DNA from: Methylobacterium sp. J-077
GTDB taxonomy: Bacteria; Pseudomonadota; Alphaproteobacteria; Rhizobiales; Beijerinckiaceae
Length of the DNA stretch: 64,000 nucleotides
Direction of reading: 5' to 3'
Assembly (NCBI RefSeq): GCF_022829365.1
Contig: NZ_JAKSYJ010000142.1
Span: 1-64,000 of the forward strand
Both the position numbers and the translations under genes were made by a program. Positions 24,960 to 36,840 of the stretch are shown in pieces. Below the pieces are notes generated by a model. It ran no database searches. It worked only from the letters and a program-made list of their open reading frames with translations, and had not been told where the DNA came from. The number at the start of each line of letters is the position of its first letter. The stretch's first letter is position 1.

Positions 24960-26498
24960 ATGTCAGACCCGATCGAAACCGCCCGCCTCCAAGTCCTGCA
25001 CAGCTACGGCATCCTCGATACGCCGTGCGAGCCGGGCTTCGACGACATCGTCACGCTGGCGACGCAGATCTGCGCGGTGCCGGTCGGCCTGGTGAGTCTC
25101 GTCGCGGCCGACCGGCAATGGTTCAAGGCCCGGTGCGGGTTCCCGGCCTGCGAGACGCCCCTGAGCCAGTCGGTCTGCGTCCATGCGCTGGCTTCCGAGG
25201 ACGGGCTGATGGTCATCCCCGATTTGAGCGCTGACTCGCGGACCCGCGACAACGCCCTGGTGACGGGGGCGCCGTTCATCCGGTTCTATGCCGGCGCGGT
25301 GCTCCGGTCCGAGGATGGCGTCCCGTTCGGGACCCTATGCGTGATCGACACCGAGCCTCGGCCCGATGGTCTGGAGGCGGATCAGGCCTTCGCCCTGCGG
25401 GCGCTGGCGCGGCAGGCGATGGCGCAGCTCGAGCTGCGCCGCGCGGTCCGGGAGCGTGAGGCCGCCCTGGCGGCCGAGCGCCAGGTGCGCGACGCCCTGG
25501 CGGTCTCGGAGGAGCGCTACCGCCTCTCCTCGCGGGCGACCACGGATCTGATCTGGGACTGGAACCCGCAGACGGGCCGGATCCACTGGGATGAGGGGCT
25601 GTCGGCGCTTTACGGCTACCGGCCGGTCGAGATCGAGCCGAGCAACGTTTGGTGGTACGCGCATATCCACCCCGAGGATCGCGACCGCGTCCGCCGCAGC
25701 GTCCAGGCGGCCCTTGAGGGCGCCCCCCTGCGCTGGAGCGAGGAATACCGGTTCCGGCGGGCCGACGGGACCTATGCCACGGTCCTCAACCGGGCGATCA
25801 TCGTCCGCACCGCGGAGGGCACGGCCACCCGAATGACCGGCGTGATGCTCGATGCGACCCAGCAGGCCGAGGCCGATGCGCATCGGGAGATGCTCAGCCA
25901 GGAACTCAGCCACCGGCTGAAGAACACCCTGGCGATGGTCCAAGCGATCGCCTCGCAGACCCTGCGCGACGCCCCCGACGTCACCTCGGCGCGCGACGCC
26001 CTGCTGCAGCGCCTGCTGGCGCTGGGCAAGGCGCACGACATCCTGCTCGCCGGCAATGCCGAGCGGGCCGGCATGGAGGCAGTGATCCGCGGCGCGCTGG
26101 CGCTCCACGACAATGCCCGTGCCGGCCGCCTGCGGATCGAGGGGCCGGCCCTCGATATCGGGCCGAAGGCGGCCCTCGCGCTGGCGCTGATGATCCACGA
26201 ACTGGCGACCAACGCGGCCAAGTTCGGCGCCCTCTCGGTCGAAGCGGGCCATGTCGGCGTCACCTGGCAGATCGAGGCCCTGGCAGGCGCCCCGCAGCTC
26301 CGGCTCAGTTGGATCGAGTCCGATGGCCCCCCGGTGCCCCCCCCCTCGCGCAAGGGCTTCGGCACCCGGCTGATCGAGCGCGCCTTCGCGGGCACCGTCG
26401 CCGGCGACGTCGTTCTGGAATACCGGGAGACCGGCCTGCACTGCGTTCTCACCGCGCCCCTGTCCGGGTTCCAGGGCAAGGACGGGATCCTGAACTGA
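24960..26498 (+). CDS. GAF-PAS HWE-family sensor histidine kinase
   Basis: A 512-aa cytoplasmic kinase. A GAF domain covers about residues 20-165 (with DRQWFKARCGF and FYAGAVLRSEDGVPFGTLCVID). A PAS domain covers about 183-300 (ALYGYRPVEIEP, HIHPEDRDRVR, EYRFRRADGTY). The dimerisation/phosphoacceptor region is QELSHRLKNTLAMVQAIA with His318, and the N-box is MIHELATNAAKFGAL, together typical of the HWE family, which often feeds the PhyR-NepR-EcfG general stress response or light signalling. The GAF domain lacks an obvious chromophore cysteine motif, so the ligand is unknown. No response regulator is adjacent; the nearest receiver-like protein is at 27.7 kb. Confidence 0.88.
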   Translation: MSDPIETARLQVLHSYGILDTPCEPGFDDIVTLATQICAVPVGLVSLVAADRQWFKARCGFPACETPLSQSVCVHALASEDGLMVIPDLSADSRTRDNALVTGAPFIRFYAGAVLRSEDGVPFGTLCVIDTEPRPDGLEADQAFALRALARQAMAQLELRRAVREREAALAAERQVRDALAVSEERYRLSSRATTDLIWDWNPQTGRIHWDEGLSALYGYRPVEIEPSNVWWYAHIHPEDRDRVRRSVQAALEGAPLRWSEEYRFRRADGTYATVLNRAIIVRTAEGTATRMTGVMLDATQQAEADAHREMLSQELSHRLKNTLAMVQAIASQTLRDAPDVTSARDALLQRLLALGKAHDILLAGNAERAGMEAVIRGALALHDNARAGRLRIEGPALDIGPKAALALALMIHELATNAAKFGALSVEAGHVGVTWQIEALAGAPQLRLSWIESDGPPVPPPSRKGFGTRLIERAFAGTVAGDVVLEYRETGLHCVLTAPLSGFQGKDGILN

Positions 26499-26555
26499 GC
26501 GGCCGGTCGGCGAGGCGTTAAGCCCCCGACAACGAAAAAACGCTCGAGTGGTGCC

Positions 26556-27524
26556 ATGAGCGCGCGTGAGACGGCCGACGACCTGATCCTGATTCCGGGC
26601 GATGCGCGCCTCCGCGAGGCGGTCCATGCCTGGGTTGACGGACTGGCGCGGGAGCGGCGGATGTCGCCCAACACCGTCGAGGCTTATAGCCGCGATCTGC
26701 GCCAGTTCCTGGTTCACCTCGCATCGCGCCAGGGCACACCGACCATCCCGATGCTGGTGGCCCTGAAGGTGCGCGACATCCGCGCCTTCATGGCCGCCCG
26801 CCGGGCCGACGAGGTGTCCGGACGCTCGCTGATGCGGATGCTGGCGGGGTTGCGCTCGTTCGGGCGGTTCCTGGAGCGCGAGGGCTACGGCAGTGTCTCG
26901 GCGCTCGGCGGCGTCCGGGCGCCCAAGGTCCCGCGGCGCCTGCCCCGGCCGATGCCCGTCGCCGCCGCGGTGGCGCTCACCGACACCGCCATCCGGGCCG
27001 GCGAGGAGCGCGAGCCCTGGGTGCTCGCCCGGGATGCGGCGGTCCTGGCGCTGCTCTACGGCGCGGGCCTGCGCATCTCCGAGGCTCTGGGCCTGACACG
27101 GCGCGATGCCCCGCTTCCGGGCAGCGATCAGGTCACTGTGCTCGGCAAGGGCGGTAAGCAGCGCATGGTGCCGATCCTGCCGGTGGTGGCACGGGCGGTG
27201 GCCGATTACGTCGCCGCCTGCCCGCTGCCGCTGCCGCCGGAGGGGCCGCTGTTTGTCGGCGCCCGGGGCGGCCCGCTCTCGCCGCGCATCATCCAGTACA
27301 CGGTGGCCCGGGCCCGGGGCGCCCTCGGCCTGCCCGAGAGCGCGACCCCGCATGCCCTGCGCCACTCCTTCGCGACGCATCTGCTCGCCCGCCAGGGCGA
27401 ATTGCGGGCGATCCAAGAATTGCTCGGCCACGCCTCCCTGTCGACCACGCAGCTTTACACCCAGGTCGACGCCGCCCGGCTGATGAGCGCCTACACGGCG
27501 GCGCATCCAAGAGCTGGCCGCTAA
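26556..27524 (+). CDS. xerC: Tyrosine recombinase XerC
   Basis: A 322-aa site-specific recombinase that, with XerD, resolves chromosome dimers at dif. The N-terminal SAM-like domain (about 20-115) contains RRMSPNTVEAYSRDLRQFL. The catalytic set is R173 (GAGLRISEAL), K198/K201 (LGKGGKQR), H266 and R269 (HALRHSFATHLL), H292 (LLGHASLSTTQLYT) and nucleophile Y301. Length and the absence of phage or element genes around it fit the housekeeping enzyme rather than an element integrase. ATG at 26556. Confidence 0.92.
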   Translation: MSARETADDLILIPGDARLREAVHAWVDGLARERRMSPNTVEAYSRDLRQFLVHLASRQGTPTIPMLVALKVRDIRAFMAARRADEVSGRSLMRMLAGLRSFGRFLEREGYGSVSALGGVRAPKVPRRLPRPMPVAAAVALTDTAIRAGEEREPWVLARDAAVLALLYGAGLRISEALGLTRRDAPLPGSDQVTVLGKGGKQRMVPILPVVARAVADYVAACPLPLPPEGPLFVGARGGPLSPRIIQYTVARARGALGLPESATPHALRHSFATHLLARQGELRAIQELLGHASLSTTQLYTQVDAARLMSAYTAAHPRAGR

Positions 27525-27590
27525 TCTAGCGGCGGGACACCAGTGCTGAGAGCTGATTTCAGCGATAAGATGAGCAGAATATCACCTGCA

Positions 27591-27612
27591 GCGGCCTATT
27601 AAGCCGCCTTTT
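27591..27612 (+). terminator. Weak hairpin with T-run downstream of xerC
   Basis: The short stem GCGGC/GCCGC with a 7-base loop is followed by CTTTT, about 65 bases after the xerC stop. It is short, but the position and T-run fit an intrinsic terminator. Confidence 0.4.
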
Positions 27613-27670
27613 AAGAGCTTCGTCATGATCTGCATCCATTCTCGACGCCGGGGAATGGGATTGCCGGGGC

Positions 27671-28534
27671 ATGGCCATGGAGCTCGATGAGGCGCGGTCG
27701 TCTGCACGTGTCGTGATCGCGGATTGCGATGCGGGGCGCCGTGCCGCCCTGAAGGCGATCGTCGAGCGCTTCGACCCGCAGGCCGTGATCGATGAGGCCA
27801 CGTCGGGTCAGGCGCTGTGCGACATCCTTCTCCGGAAACGCCCCAGCCTCGCCTTCGTGGGCCTCCAGCTCGAAGATCTGAGCGGGCCCGAGGCCGTCGC
27901 GGTGGCGCGTCGGGCGGGCGCCGAGCCGCCCTGCCTGGTCCTTGTCGCAACGCGCGTGCTGGCGCATTGGCAGGATATCGCCCAGAGTCTGGGCGCCTAC
28001 GAGGTGCTGAAGACGCCACTCGATCCGGGCCATATCGAGCAGCTCCTACACGCGGACGCCCGCCGCCGTACCCCGACTCGGGCGCTGCTCGCCTGCTCGT
28101 CCCCCGCCGGGTGCACGGCGATCAGTCGGGTGGTGGCGCGCAGCGGCTTTGCGATCGCCCTCGAGGAGACCAATTGCGGGCGTCACGCCTTGAGCCAGCT
28201 CAAGCTTGGTACCTACGACTTCGCTTTCCTCGACGTGAAGCTCGGCGGCATCGAAGGGATGGAACTCGCCTGCCAGATCCAGCCCCTCGGCCTCCCGACC
28301 CGGATCACCCTGCTCACTACATCCGAGCTGGAGCCGGTCGCACAGGCGGGACGCTATTTCGGGGTCGACGCGGTGCTGCGGATGCCGTTCTACGCCCGCG
28401 ATATCGACCTGGCGCTGCATAACGCGCTGGGATTGCGCCGGCCGTATCTCCTGAACGCCCTTACCGCGCCGCCGGCGCCGAGCGCGCTCCTGCGGATCGC
28501 CGACCTCCCGAAGGCCCGGCGCAAGATCGCCTGA
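27671..28534 (+). CDS. Tandem receiver-domain protein with degenerate phosphorylation sites
   Basis: A 287-aa protein made of two CheY-like domains and no output domain. Domain 1 (about 12-125) keeps an acidic pair (D18, D20 in IADCD) and the Lys of VLKTPLDP, but the phosphoacceptor position in LAFVGLQLEDLSG is Gly64 instead of Asp. Domain 2 (about 136-255) keeps the acceptor-position Asp188 in DFAFLDVKLGG but has lost the acidic pair (ALLACSSPA) and has Arg in place of the conserved Lys (VLRMPF). The two halves are thus degenerate in complementary ways. It may be a phosphorylation-independent signalling adaptor. Its stop lies 23 bases from the convergent lpdA stop. Confidence 0.72.
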   Translation: MAMELDEARSSARVVIADCDAGRRAALKAIVERFDPQAVIDEATSGQALCDILLRKRPSLAFVGLQLEDLSGPEAVAVARRAGAEPPCLVLVATRVLAHWQDIAQSLGAYEVLKTPLDPGHIEQLLHADARRRTPTRALLACSSPAGCTAISRVVARSGFAIALEETNCGRHALSQLKLGTYDFAFLDVKLGGIEGMELACQIQPLGLPTRITLLTTSELEPVAQAGRYFGVDAVLRMPFYARDIDLALHNALGLRRPYLLNALTAPPAPSALLRIADLPKARRKIA

Positions 28535-28557
28535 TCCTGCGCCGGATCCTGATCGGT

Positions 28558-29958
28558 TCAGACGTGGATCGCGCGCTTGGAGACGGCGAGCGCCGCTTCC
28601 TTCACCGCCTCGGTGAGCGTCGGGTGCGCGTGGCAGGTCCGGGCGATGTCCTCGGAGGAGGCGCCGAACTCCATCGCCACCGCGACCTCGGCGATCAGGT
28701 TGCCGGCATCCGCCCCGACGATGTGCACGCCGAGCACCCGATCGGTCTGCGCGTCGGCCAGGACCTTCACGAAGCCGTCCGTGGTGCCGTTGGCCTTGGC
28801 CCGGCCGTTGGCGGTGAACGGGAACTTGCCGGCGTTGTAGGCGATGCCGTCTTTCGTCAGCTCTTCCTCCGTCTTGCCGACCGAGGCCACCTCCGGGAAG
28901 GTGTAGACCACGTTCGGGATCACCCCGTAATTGACGTGGCCGGACTGGCCGGCCAGCGTCTCGGCCAACGCGACGCCTTCGTCCTCGGCCTTGTGGGCGA
29001 GCATCGGCCCGGCGATCACGTCGCCGATCGCGTAGATGCCGGTGACGTTGGTGGCATAATGGGCATCCGTGAGGATTCGGCCCTTGTCGTCGCGCTGCAC
29101 GCCCACCGTGTCGAGCCCGAGGCCCTCGGTGTAGGGCACCCGGCCGATCGCCACGAGGACGACGTCCGCCTGCAGGCTCTCCTTCTCGCCGCCTGCGGCC
29201 GGCTCCACGGTGACGCTCGCGCCCTTCTTGCCGACCTCGACGCCGGTCACCTTGGTGGACAGCTTGAACAGGATGCCCTGCTTGGTCAGGATCCGCTGGA
29301 ACTGCTTGCCGACCTCGCCGTCCATGCCGGGCAGCACCCGGTCGAGATATTCCACGACGGTGACCTCGGCGCCGAGCCGGCGCCAGACCGAGCCGAGTTC
29401 CAGCCCGATCACGCCGGCCCCGATCACCAGAAGCCTCTTCGGCACCCGGTCGAGCTCGAGCGCGCCCGTGGACGAGACCACCACCTTCTCGTCGATGGTC
29501 ACGCCCGGCAGGCGCGTCACGTCCGAGCCGGTGGCGATGACGATGCTCTTGGTTTCGAGCATCTGGTTGCCGCCATCCTCTGACACGACCTCGACGCGGC
29601 CGGCACCCGCGATCTTGCCGGTGCCGTGGAAGGTGTCGACCTTGTTCTTCTTGAGCAGGAACTCCACGCCCTTGGTGTTCCCGGCCACGCCCTCGGCCTT
29701 GAAGCTCATCATCTTCTTGAGGTCGAGCTTCACGCCGCTGACCTCGATGCCGAGATCGGCGAAATGCTTGGTCGCCTCCTCATAGGCTTCGGAAGCGTGA
29801 AGCAGCGCCTTCGACGGGATGCAGCCGACATTGAGGCAGGTGCCGCCGTGGGTCGCGCGCTTCTCGACCACGGCGGTCCGCAGGCCGAGCTGGGCCGCGC
29901 GGATTGCGCAGACATAGCCGCCGGGGCCGGTGCCGATGACGACGAGATCGTAGGACAT
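28558..29958 (-). CDS. lpdA: Dihydrolipoamide dehydrogenase (E3)
   Basis: A 466-aa flavoprotein that reoxidises lipoamide on the 2-oxoglutarate dehydrogenase complex (and possibly others) with NAD+. The FAD motif GTGPGGYVCAIRAAQLG is at 9-25, the redox disulfide C41/C46 in GGTCLNVGCIPSK, the NAD-binding GAGVIGLELGSVW near 180, the FAD-contact GIYAIGDVIAGPMLAHKAEDEG near 305, and the catalytic base His in CHAHPTLTEAVKEA near the C-terminus. The start is ATG with GGAAG upstream; the frame is open further, but the extra residues are not conserved. It sits at the distal end of the TCA cluster. Confidence 0.96.
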   Translation of the reverse strand: MSYDLVVIGTGPGGYVCAIRAAQLGLRTAVVEKRATHGGTCLNVGCIPSKALLHASEAYEEATKHFADLGIEVSGVKLDLKKMMSFKAEGVAGNTKGVEFLLKKNKVDTFHGTGKIAGAGRVEVVSEDGGNQMLETKSIVIATGSDVTRLPGVTIDEKVVVSSTGALELDRVPKRLLVIGAGVIGLELGSVWRRLGAEVTVVEYLDRVLPGMDGEVGKQFQRILTKQGILFKLSTKVTGVEVGKKGASVTVEPAAGGEKESLQADVVLVAIGRVPYTEGLGLDTVGVQRDDKGRILTDAHYATNVTGIYAIGDVIAGPMLAHKAEDEGVALAETLAGQSGHVNYGVIPNVVYTFPEVASVGKTEEELTKDGIAYNAGKFPFTANGRAKANGTTDGFVKVLADAQTDRVLGVHIVGADAGNLIAEVAVAMEFGASSEDIARTCHAHPTLTEAVKEAALAVSKRAIHV

Positions 29959-30026
29959 GAGAATTCGCTTCCGGTCGGTCATGCCGCCTGAGGCGGTCGG
30001 AGAGAAGAGAGTTTGAGAGGGTGGGT

Positions 30027-30782
30027 TCAGCGGCCGCCGCCGACGTCGAGGATAGCGCCGGTGGTGTAGGCGGCCTCCTCTGAGATGAGCCACGCGATCG
30101 GCGCGGCCACCTCCTCGGCGGTGCCGGCGCGGCCCATTGGCACGCCAGGCCCGAGTCTTTCGACCCGGTCTGGCTCGCCGCCGCTGGCGTGGATCTCGGT
30201 GGCGATGATGCCGGGCGCCACCGCGTTGACGCGGATCCCCTCCCCGGCGACCTCGCGGGCGAGGCCGACGGTCAGGGAATCGATCGCGCCCTTCGAAGCG
30301 GCGTAGTCGACGAACTGGCCGGGGCCGCCGAGGCGGGCCGCCACCGAGGACAGGTTGACGATGGCGCCCCCTGCCCCGCCGCGCTTGGTCGACATCCGCC
30401 GCACCGCCTCGCGGGCGCACAGAAAGCTGCCGACCACGTTGGTGTTCATCATCCGCTGAAGCCGGGCCGCGCTCATGTCGGCGACGTCGGACTTCAGGTC
30501 GACCACGCCGGCGTTGTTGACGAGCGCCGCGAGCCGGCCGAGCTTGTCGGCGGCCTGGAACAGGGCGATCACGTCGGCCTCGTCGCCGACATCGCTGCGC
30601 ACTGCCAGTGCGGTGCCGCCCTTGGCGGTGATCGCATCCACCACCGCCTGGGCCGCGGCCGAGTCGGAGACGTAGCTCAGGCAGATCGCGTAGCCGCGTT
30701 CCGCCAGGAGCAGCGACACCGCCCGCCCGATGCCGCGGCTGCCTCCGGTGACGATGGCAACCGGATTGGAGTTCCCGCTCAT
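30027..30782 (-). CDS. SDR family oxidoreductase between sucB and lpdA
   Basis: A 251-aa short-chain dehydrogenase. The cofactor motif TGGSRGIG is at 12-19, NNAG at 89-92, catalytic Ser145/146, Tyr160 and Lys164 (YAASKGA), and a C-terminal AYTTGAILDVGGGR. It belongs to the classical FabG/3-oxoacyl-reductase or glucose-dehydrogenase-like group; the substrate is unknown. It lies in the TCA cluster on the same strand, with lpdA 68 bases downstream, and could be co-transcribed, but it is not a known component of the 2-oxoglutarate dehydrogenase complex. The start ATG is followed by a short N-terminal tail as usual. Confidence 0.85.
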   Translation of the reverse strand: MSGNSNPVAIVTGGSRGIGRAVSLLLAERGYAICLSYVSDSAAAQAVVDAITAKGGTALAVRSDVGDEADVIALFQAADKLGRLAALVNNAGVVDLKSDVADMSAARLQRMMNTNVVGSFLCAREAVRRMSTKRGGAGGAIVNLSSVAARLGGPGQFVDYAASKGAIDSLTVGLAREVAGEGIRVNAVAPGIIATEIHASGGEPDRVERLGPGVPMGRAGTAEEVAAPIAWLISEEAAYTTGAILDVGGGR

Positions 30783-30804
30783 TTGCTCGCTCCCCCTGAT
30801 GTCA

Positions 30805-31095
30805 TCAGCCGACCATCAGTTTGTGTATCTCTGCCTGCCGCTCGCAATCGCGCCGCAGAGAGTCCGCACCGAGATCGATCAGGTACCCGCTGTCATCCGT
30901 CCAAGACACTGCGTGGCCATACTCCTCAACACGCACGGTTTTGAAATTTTCGCTGTCCTGAAGCCATGCGAAGACTTTACCGTTAGCCAACAGAGGCCGC
31001 AGATCGATGACGCCCTCATACCCGTCCACGAAGGCAAGCTTGAGAACGCCATGAATGACGGCCTCCGCCGAGGCGACGCGTGGCAGCCGCTTCAT
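30805..31095 (-). CDS. DUF2442 domain protein (paired with DUF4160)
   Basis: A 96-aa small protein. VASAEAVIHGVLKLAFVDGYEGVIDLRPLL is the DUF2442 signature: a beta-rich domain whose opening reads x-V-x-P-x-x-x-x-L-x-V-x-F-x-x-G. The C-terminal TDDSGYLIDLGADSL is also family-like. Its ATG overlaps the stop of the upstream DUF4160 gene (ATGA). Such DUF4160-DUF2442 pairs resemble toxin-antitoxin-type modules in size and coupling; the activity is not established. Hand count of 30901-30960 gives 31 G/C in 60, far lower than its neighbours, which suggests acquisition by transfer. Confidence 0.8.
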   Translation of the reverse strand: MKRLPRVASAEAVIHGVLKLAFVDGYEGVIDLRPLLANGKVFAWLQDSENFKTVRVEEYGHAVSWTDDSGYLIDLGADSLRRDCERQAEIHKLMVG

Positions 31096-31343
31096 GCGAT
31101 CCGCTCCACCTTCCCGTGAGACGTCGCTTGCATGAACGCGGCATGTAACGCGTCGGTCCGCGTCGCCGCCCAGGATAGAATGCTCCTGCGTTTGGCGATG
31201 GGGAGGAAGCCTTCGATCACGCTCAGTGTCTCGATATCAATGACCGCCTGATGCTTGGCGATCCTTGCATGGAAGTGAGGCGGCGGATGCTCATTGGCGT
31301 AGAAGAGAATCTGAACTCCGTCCACTTTGGCGACAACCGGCAT
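31092..31343 (-). CDS. DUF4160 domain protein
   Basis: An 83-aa protein with the DUF4160 signature: MPVVAKVDGVQILFYANEHPPPHFHARIAKHQAVIDIETLSVIEG. The PPPHFHA motif with two clustered histidines near residues 20-26 could bind metal or nucleic acid. It is the first gene of a two-gene unit with the DUF2442 protein, overlapping it by four bases. It lies 45 bases downstream of the sucB stop, inside the TCA cluster. Its function is unknown, and a toxin-antitoxin-like role is only a hypothesis. Confidence 0.82.
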   Translation of the reverse strand: MPVVAKVDGVQILFYANEHPPPHFHARIAKHQAVIDIETLSVIEGFLPIAKRRSILSWAATRTDALHAAFMQATSHGKVERIA

Positions 31344-31387
31344 AGTCTACCTCACCGATCGCCGCTCTCTGGATCCGTGGATCCCGC

Positions 31388-32710
31388 TTAGAGGTCCAGC
31401 ACGAGCCGGGCCGGATCCTCCAGCGCCTCCTTCACCCGCACCAGGAAGGTCACGGCCTCCTTACCGTCGACGATCCGATGGTCGTATGACAGCGCGAGAT
31501 ACATCATCGGCCGCGCCTCGATCTTGCCGGCGCGGACCACCGGACGCTCCTCGATGCGGTGCATGCCGAGGATGCCCGATTGCGGGGCGTTGAGGATCGG
31601 GGTCGACATCAGCGAGCCGTAGATGCCGCCGTTGGTGATCGTGAAGGTGCCGCCCTGCATGTCCTCAATGGACAGCTTGCCGTCCCGGGCCTTCTTGCCG
31701 AAGCCGGAGATCGTCTTCTCGATGCCCGCGATCGACAGGTTGTCGGCGTCGCGCACCACCGGCACGACCAGGCCCTTATCGGTGCCGACCGCGATGCCGA
31801 TGTGGTAGTAGTTCTTGTAGACGAGATCCTGCCCGTCGATCTCGGCATTGACCGCCGGCACGTCCTTGAGGGCGCCGATCACCGCCTTGGTGAAGAAGCC
31901 CATGAAGCCGAGCTTGGTGCCGTGCTTCTTCTCGAAGATGTCCTTGTACTGGCTGCGCAGGGCCATCACGGCCGACATGTCGACGTCGTTGAACGTCGTC
32001 AGCATCGCGGCGGTGTCCTGCGCGTCCTTGAGGCGGCGCGCGATGGTCTGGCGCAGCTTCGTCATGCGCACGCGCTCCTCGCGCGCGGCATCGTCCGGCG
32101 CGGAGGGCGCACGCGGCAGGGTCGGGCGGGCCTCCTTGGCGGGGGCGGCCGGGGCCGGTCCCGGTCCTTTGGAGATCGCGCCGAGCATGTCGCCCTTGGT
32201 GACGCGGCCGTCCTTGCCGGAGCCGTTGATGCCGGAGGGATCGACGCCGCTTTCGCGGGCGAGCTTGGCCACGGCCGGGCCGTTGTCGTCGGCCGGGCGC
32301 TGCTGGGTCGCGGGGGCGCCCGCGTCGCCGTGGTTGCCGTAACCGGCCGAGGATTCCTGGGCCGGCGCCTCAGTCTTCGGGGCGGGGGCCGGCGCCTCGC
32401 TGCGGCTCTCGGACTTGGTCTCGGCGACCGCTTTCGGGGCCGGCGCCTTCTTGCCGCCGCCGGCCGATGCCCCCGCCTCGACGATCGAGCCGAGCAGTGC
32501 GCCGGGCTCCACCGTCTCGCCGTCCTTGACCAGGATTTCGCCGAGCTGACCGGCCGCCGGGGCGTTGACCTCCAGGGTGACCTTGTCGGTCTCGAGCTCG
32601 ACGATCGGCTCGTCGACCGCGACCGTGTCGCCGGGCTTCTTGAACCAGCGGCCGATGGTGGCCTCGCTCACGGATTCGCCGAGCGTCGGGACGAGGATAT
32701 CGGTAGCCAT
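31388..32710 (-). CDS. sucB: 2-oxoglutarate dehydrogenase E2 (dihydrolipoamide succinyltransferase)
   Basis: A 440-aa core enzyme of the 2-oxoglutarate dehydrogenase complex. The lipoyl domain carries the target Lys43 in [12 protein letters not shown] long Ala/Pro/Lys/Glu linker (about 80-140) follows, then a peripheral subunit-binding domain ([31 protein letters not shown]). The catalytic domain from about 210 ends with the acyltransferase motif [16 protein letters not shown] (His and Asp). The start ATG at 32710 gives [13 protein letters not shown]; an ATG four codons upstream is less likely. It is downstream of sucA by 93 bases, as is standard. Confidence 0.96.
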   Translation of the reverse strand: MATDILVPTLGESVSEATIGRWFKKPGDTVAVDEPIVELETDKVTLEVNAPAAGQLGEILVKDGETVEPGALLGSIVEAGASAGGGKKAPAPKAVAETKSESRSEAPAPAPKTEAPAQESSAGYGNHGDAGAPATQQRPADDNGPAVAKLARESGVDPSGINGSGKDGRVTKGDMLGAISKGPGPAPAAPAKEARPTLPRAPSAPDDAAREERVRMTKLRQTIARRLKDAQDTAAMLTTFNDVDMSAVMALRSQYKDIFEKKHGTKLGFMGFFTKAVIGALKDVPAVNAEIDGQDLVYKNYYHIGIAVGTDKGLVVPVVRDADNLSIAGIEKTISGFGKKARDGKLSIEDMQGGTFTITNGGIYGSLMSTPILNAPQSGILGMHRIEERPVVRAGKIEARPMMYLALSYDHRIVDGKEAVTFLVRVKEALEDPARLVLDL

Positions 32711-32803
32711 GGTGTTCTGCACTTCCGGATCGGTTGGGCCGTGCCGGACGGCCTGGAGAATGACGGCGGCGGCCCGGGGAGGCCGCCCCCAGGTCTTGAG
32801 GAA

Positions 32804-35794
<2,991 letters not shown>

Positions 35795-35815
35795 GGTCCG
35801 TTCATCCTGTCGCGC

Positions 35816-35833
35816 GGGCAGGCTCACCTGCCC
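35816..35833 (-). promoter_or_regulatory. Short hairpin just upstream of sucA start
   Basis: The seven-base stem GGGCAGG/CCTGCCC with a 4-base loop lies 22 bases upstream of the sucA ATG in the 158-base sucD-sucA gap. It could influence sucA translation or partially terminate the sucCD message. Only the pairing is observed. Confidence 0.35.
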
Positions 35834-35952
35834 TTCCGGCGACCCGCTCGCGGGGCGGATCGCCCTGAAATTGAACCGGGGCGGCAGACCGTCCCATTCC
35901 GTCGATATGGGGGTCGCGGCCCTGCGCCGGCCGCGACGCAGACGCGCGGCCT

Positions 35953-36837
35953 TCAGCCCTTGAGGACCTCGACCAGCGTCGAGCCGAGCCGGGCCGGGGA
36001 CGGCGAGACGCGGATGCCGGCCGCTTCCATGGCGGCGATCTTGTCCTCGGCGCCGCCCTTGCCGCCCGAGATGATCGCGCCGGCATGGCCCATGCGGCGG
36101 CCCGGAGGCGCCGTGCGGCCGGCGATGAAGCCGACCATGGGCTTCTTGCGCCCGCGCTTGGCCTCGTCCTTCAGGAACTGCGCGGCCTCCTCCTCCGCCG
36201 AGCCGCCGATCTCGCCGATCATCACGATCGACTCGGTCTTCGGGTCGGCGAGGAACAGCTCCAGCACGTCGATGAACTCGGTGCCCTTCACCGGGTCGCC
36301 GCCGATGCCCACCGCGGTGGTCTGGCCGAGGCCGGCATTGGAGGTCTGGAACACCGCCTCGTAGGTCAGGGTGCCCGAGCGCGACACGATCCCGACCGAG
36401 CCTTGCCGGAAGATGTTGGCCGGCATGATGCCGATCTTCGACTGGCCGGCGGTGACGATGCCCGGGCAGTTCGGGCCGACGAGGCGCGACTTCGAGCCGG
36501 TGAGTGCCCGCTTCACCCGCACCATGTCGAGCACCGGGATGCCCTCCGTGATGCACACGATCAGCGGGATCTCGGCCGCGATTGCCTCGCAGATCGCGTC
36601 GGCGGCGCCGGGCGGCGGCACGTAGACCACCGAGGCGTCGGCGCCGGTGGCCTCGCGGGCCTCCGCCACCGTGTCGAACACGGGCAGGCCGAGATGGGTC
36701 GCGCCGCCTTTGCCGGGGCTGGTGCCGCCGACCATCTTGGTCCCGTAGGCGATCGCCTGCTCGGAGTGGAAGGTCCCGTTCTTGCCGGTAAAGCCCTGGC
36801 AGATGAGCTTGGTGTTGGCATCGATCATAATGGACAT
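35953..36837 (-). CDS. sucD: Succinyl-CoA synthetase alpha subunit
   Basis: A 294-aa subunit that is phosphorylated on His during conversion of succinyl-CoA to succinate with ATP or GTP formation. It begins [28 protein letters not shown], the CoA-binding domain. Others are [45 protein letters not shown], and the phosphohistidine loop [20 protein letters not shown] near residue 250. Its likely ribosome-binding site (AGAGGA) lies inside the last codons of the upstream foreign gene, only three bases of gap away. It normally follows sucC directly; here a 555-base gene intervenes. Confidence 0.97.
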   Translation of the reverse strand: MSIMIDANTKLICQGFTGKNGTFHSEQAIAYGTKMVGGTSPGKGGATHLGLPVFDTVAEAREATGADASVVYVPPPGAADAICEAIAAEIPLIVCITEGIPVLDMVRVKRALTGSKSRLVGPNCPGIVTAGQSKIGIMPANIFRQGSVGIVSRSGTLTYEAVFQTSNAGLGQTTAVGIGGDPVKGTEFIDVLELFLADPKTESIVMIGEIGGSAEEEAAQFLKDEAKRGRKKPMVGFIAGRTAPPGRRMGHAGAIISGGKGGAEDKIAAMEAAGIRVSPSPARLGSTLVEVLKG

Positions 36838-36840
36838 AAG

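Noticed and set aside
26556-27524. XerC-like recombinase as evidence of an integrated element
   Set aside because: Length, motifs and housekeeping neighbours fit chromosomal XerC; no attachment repeats, excisionase or cargo boundary seen.
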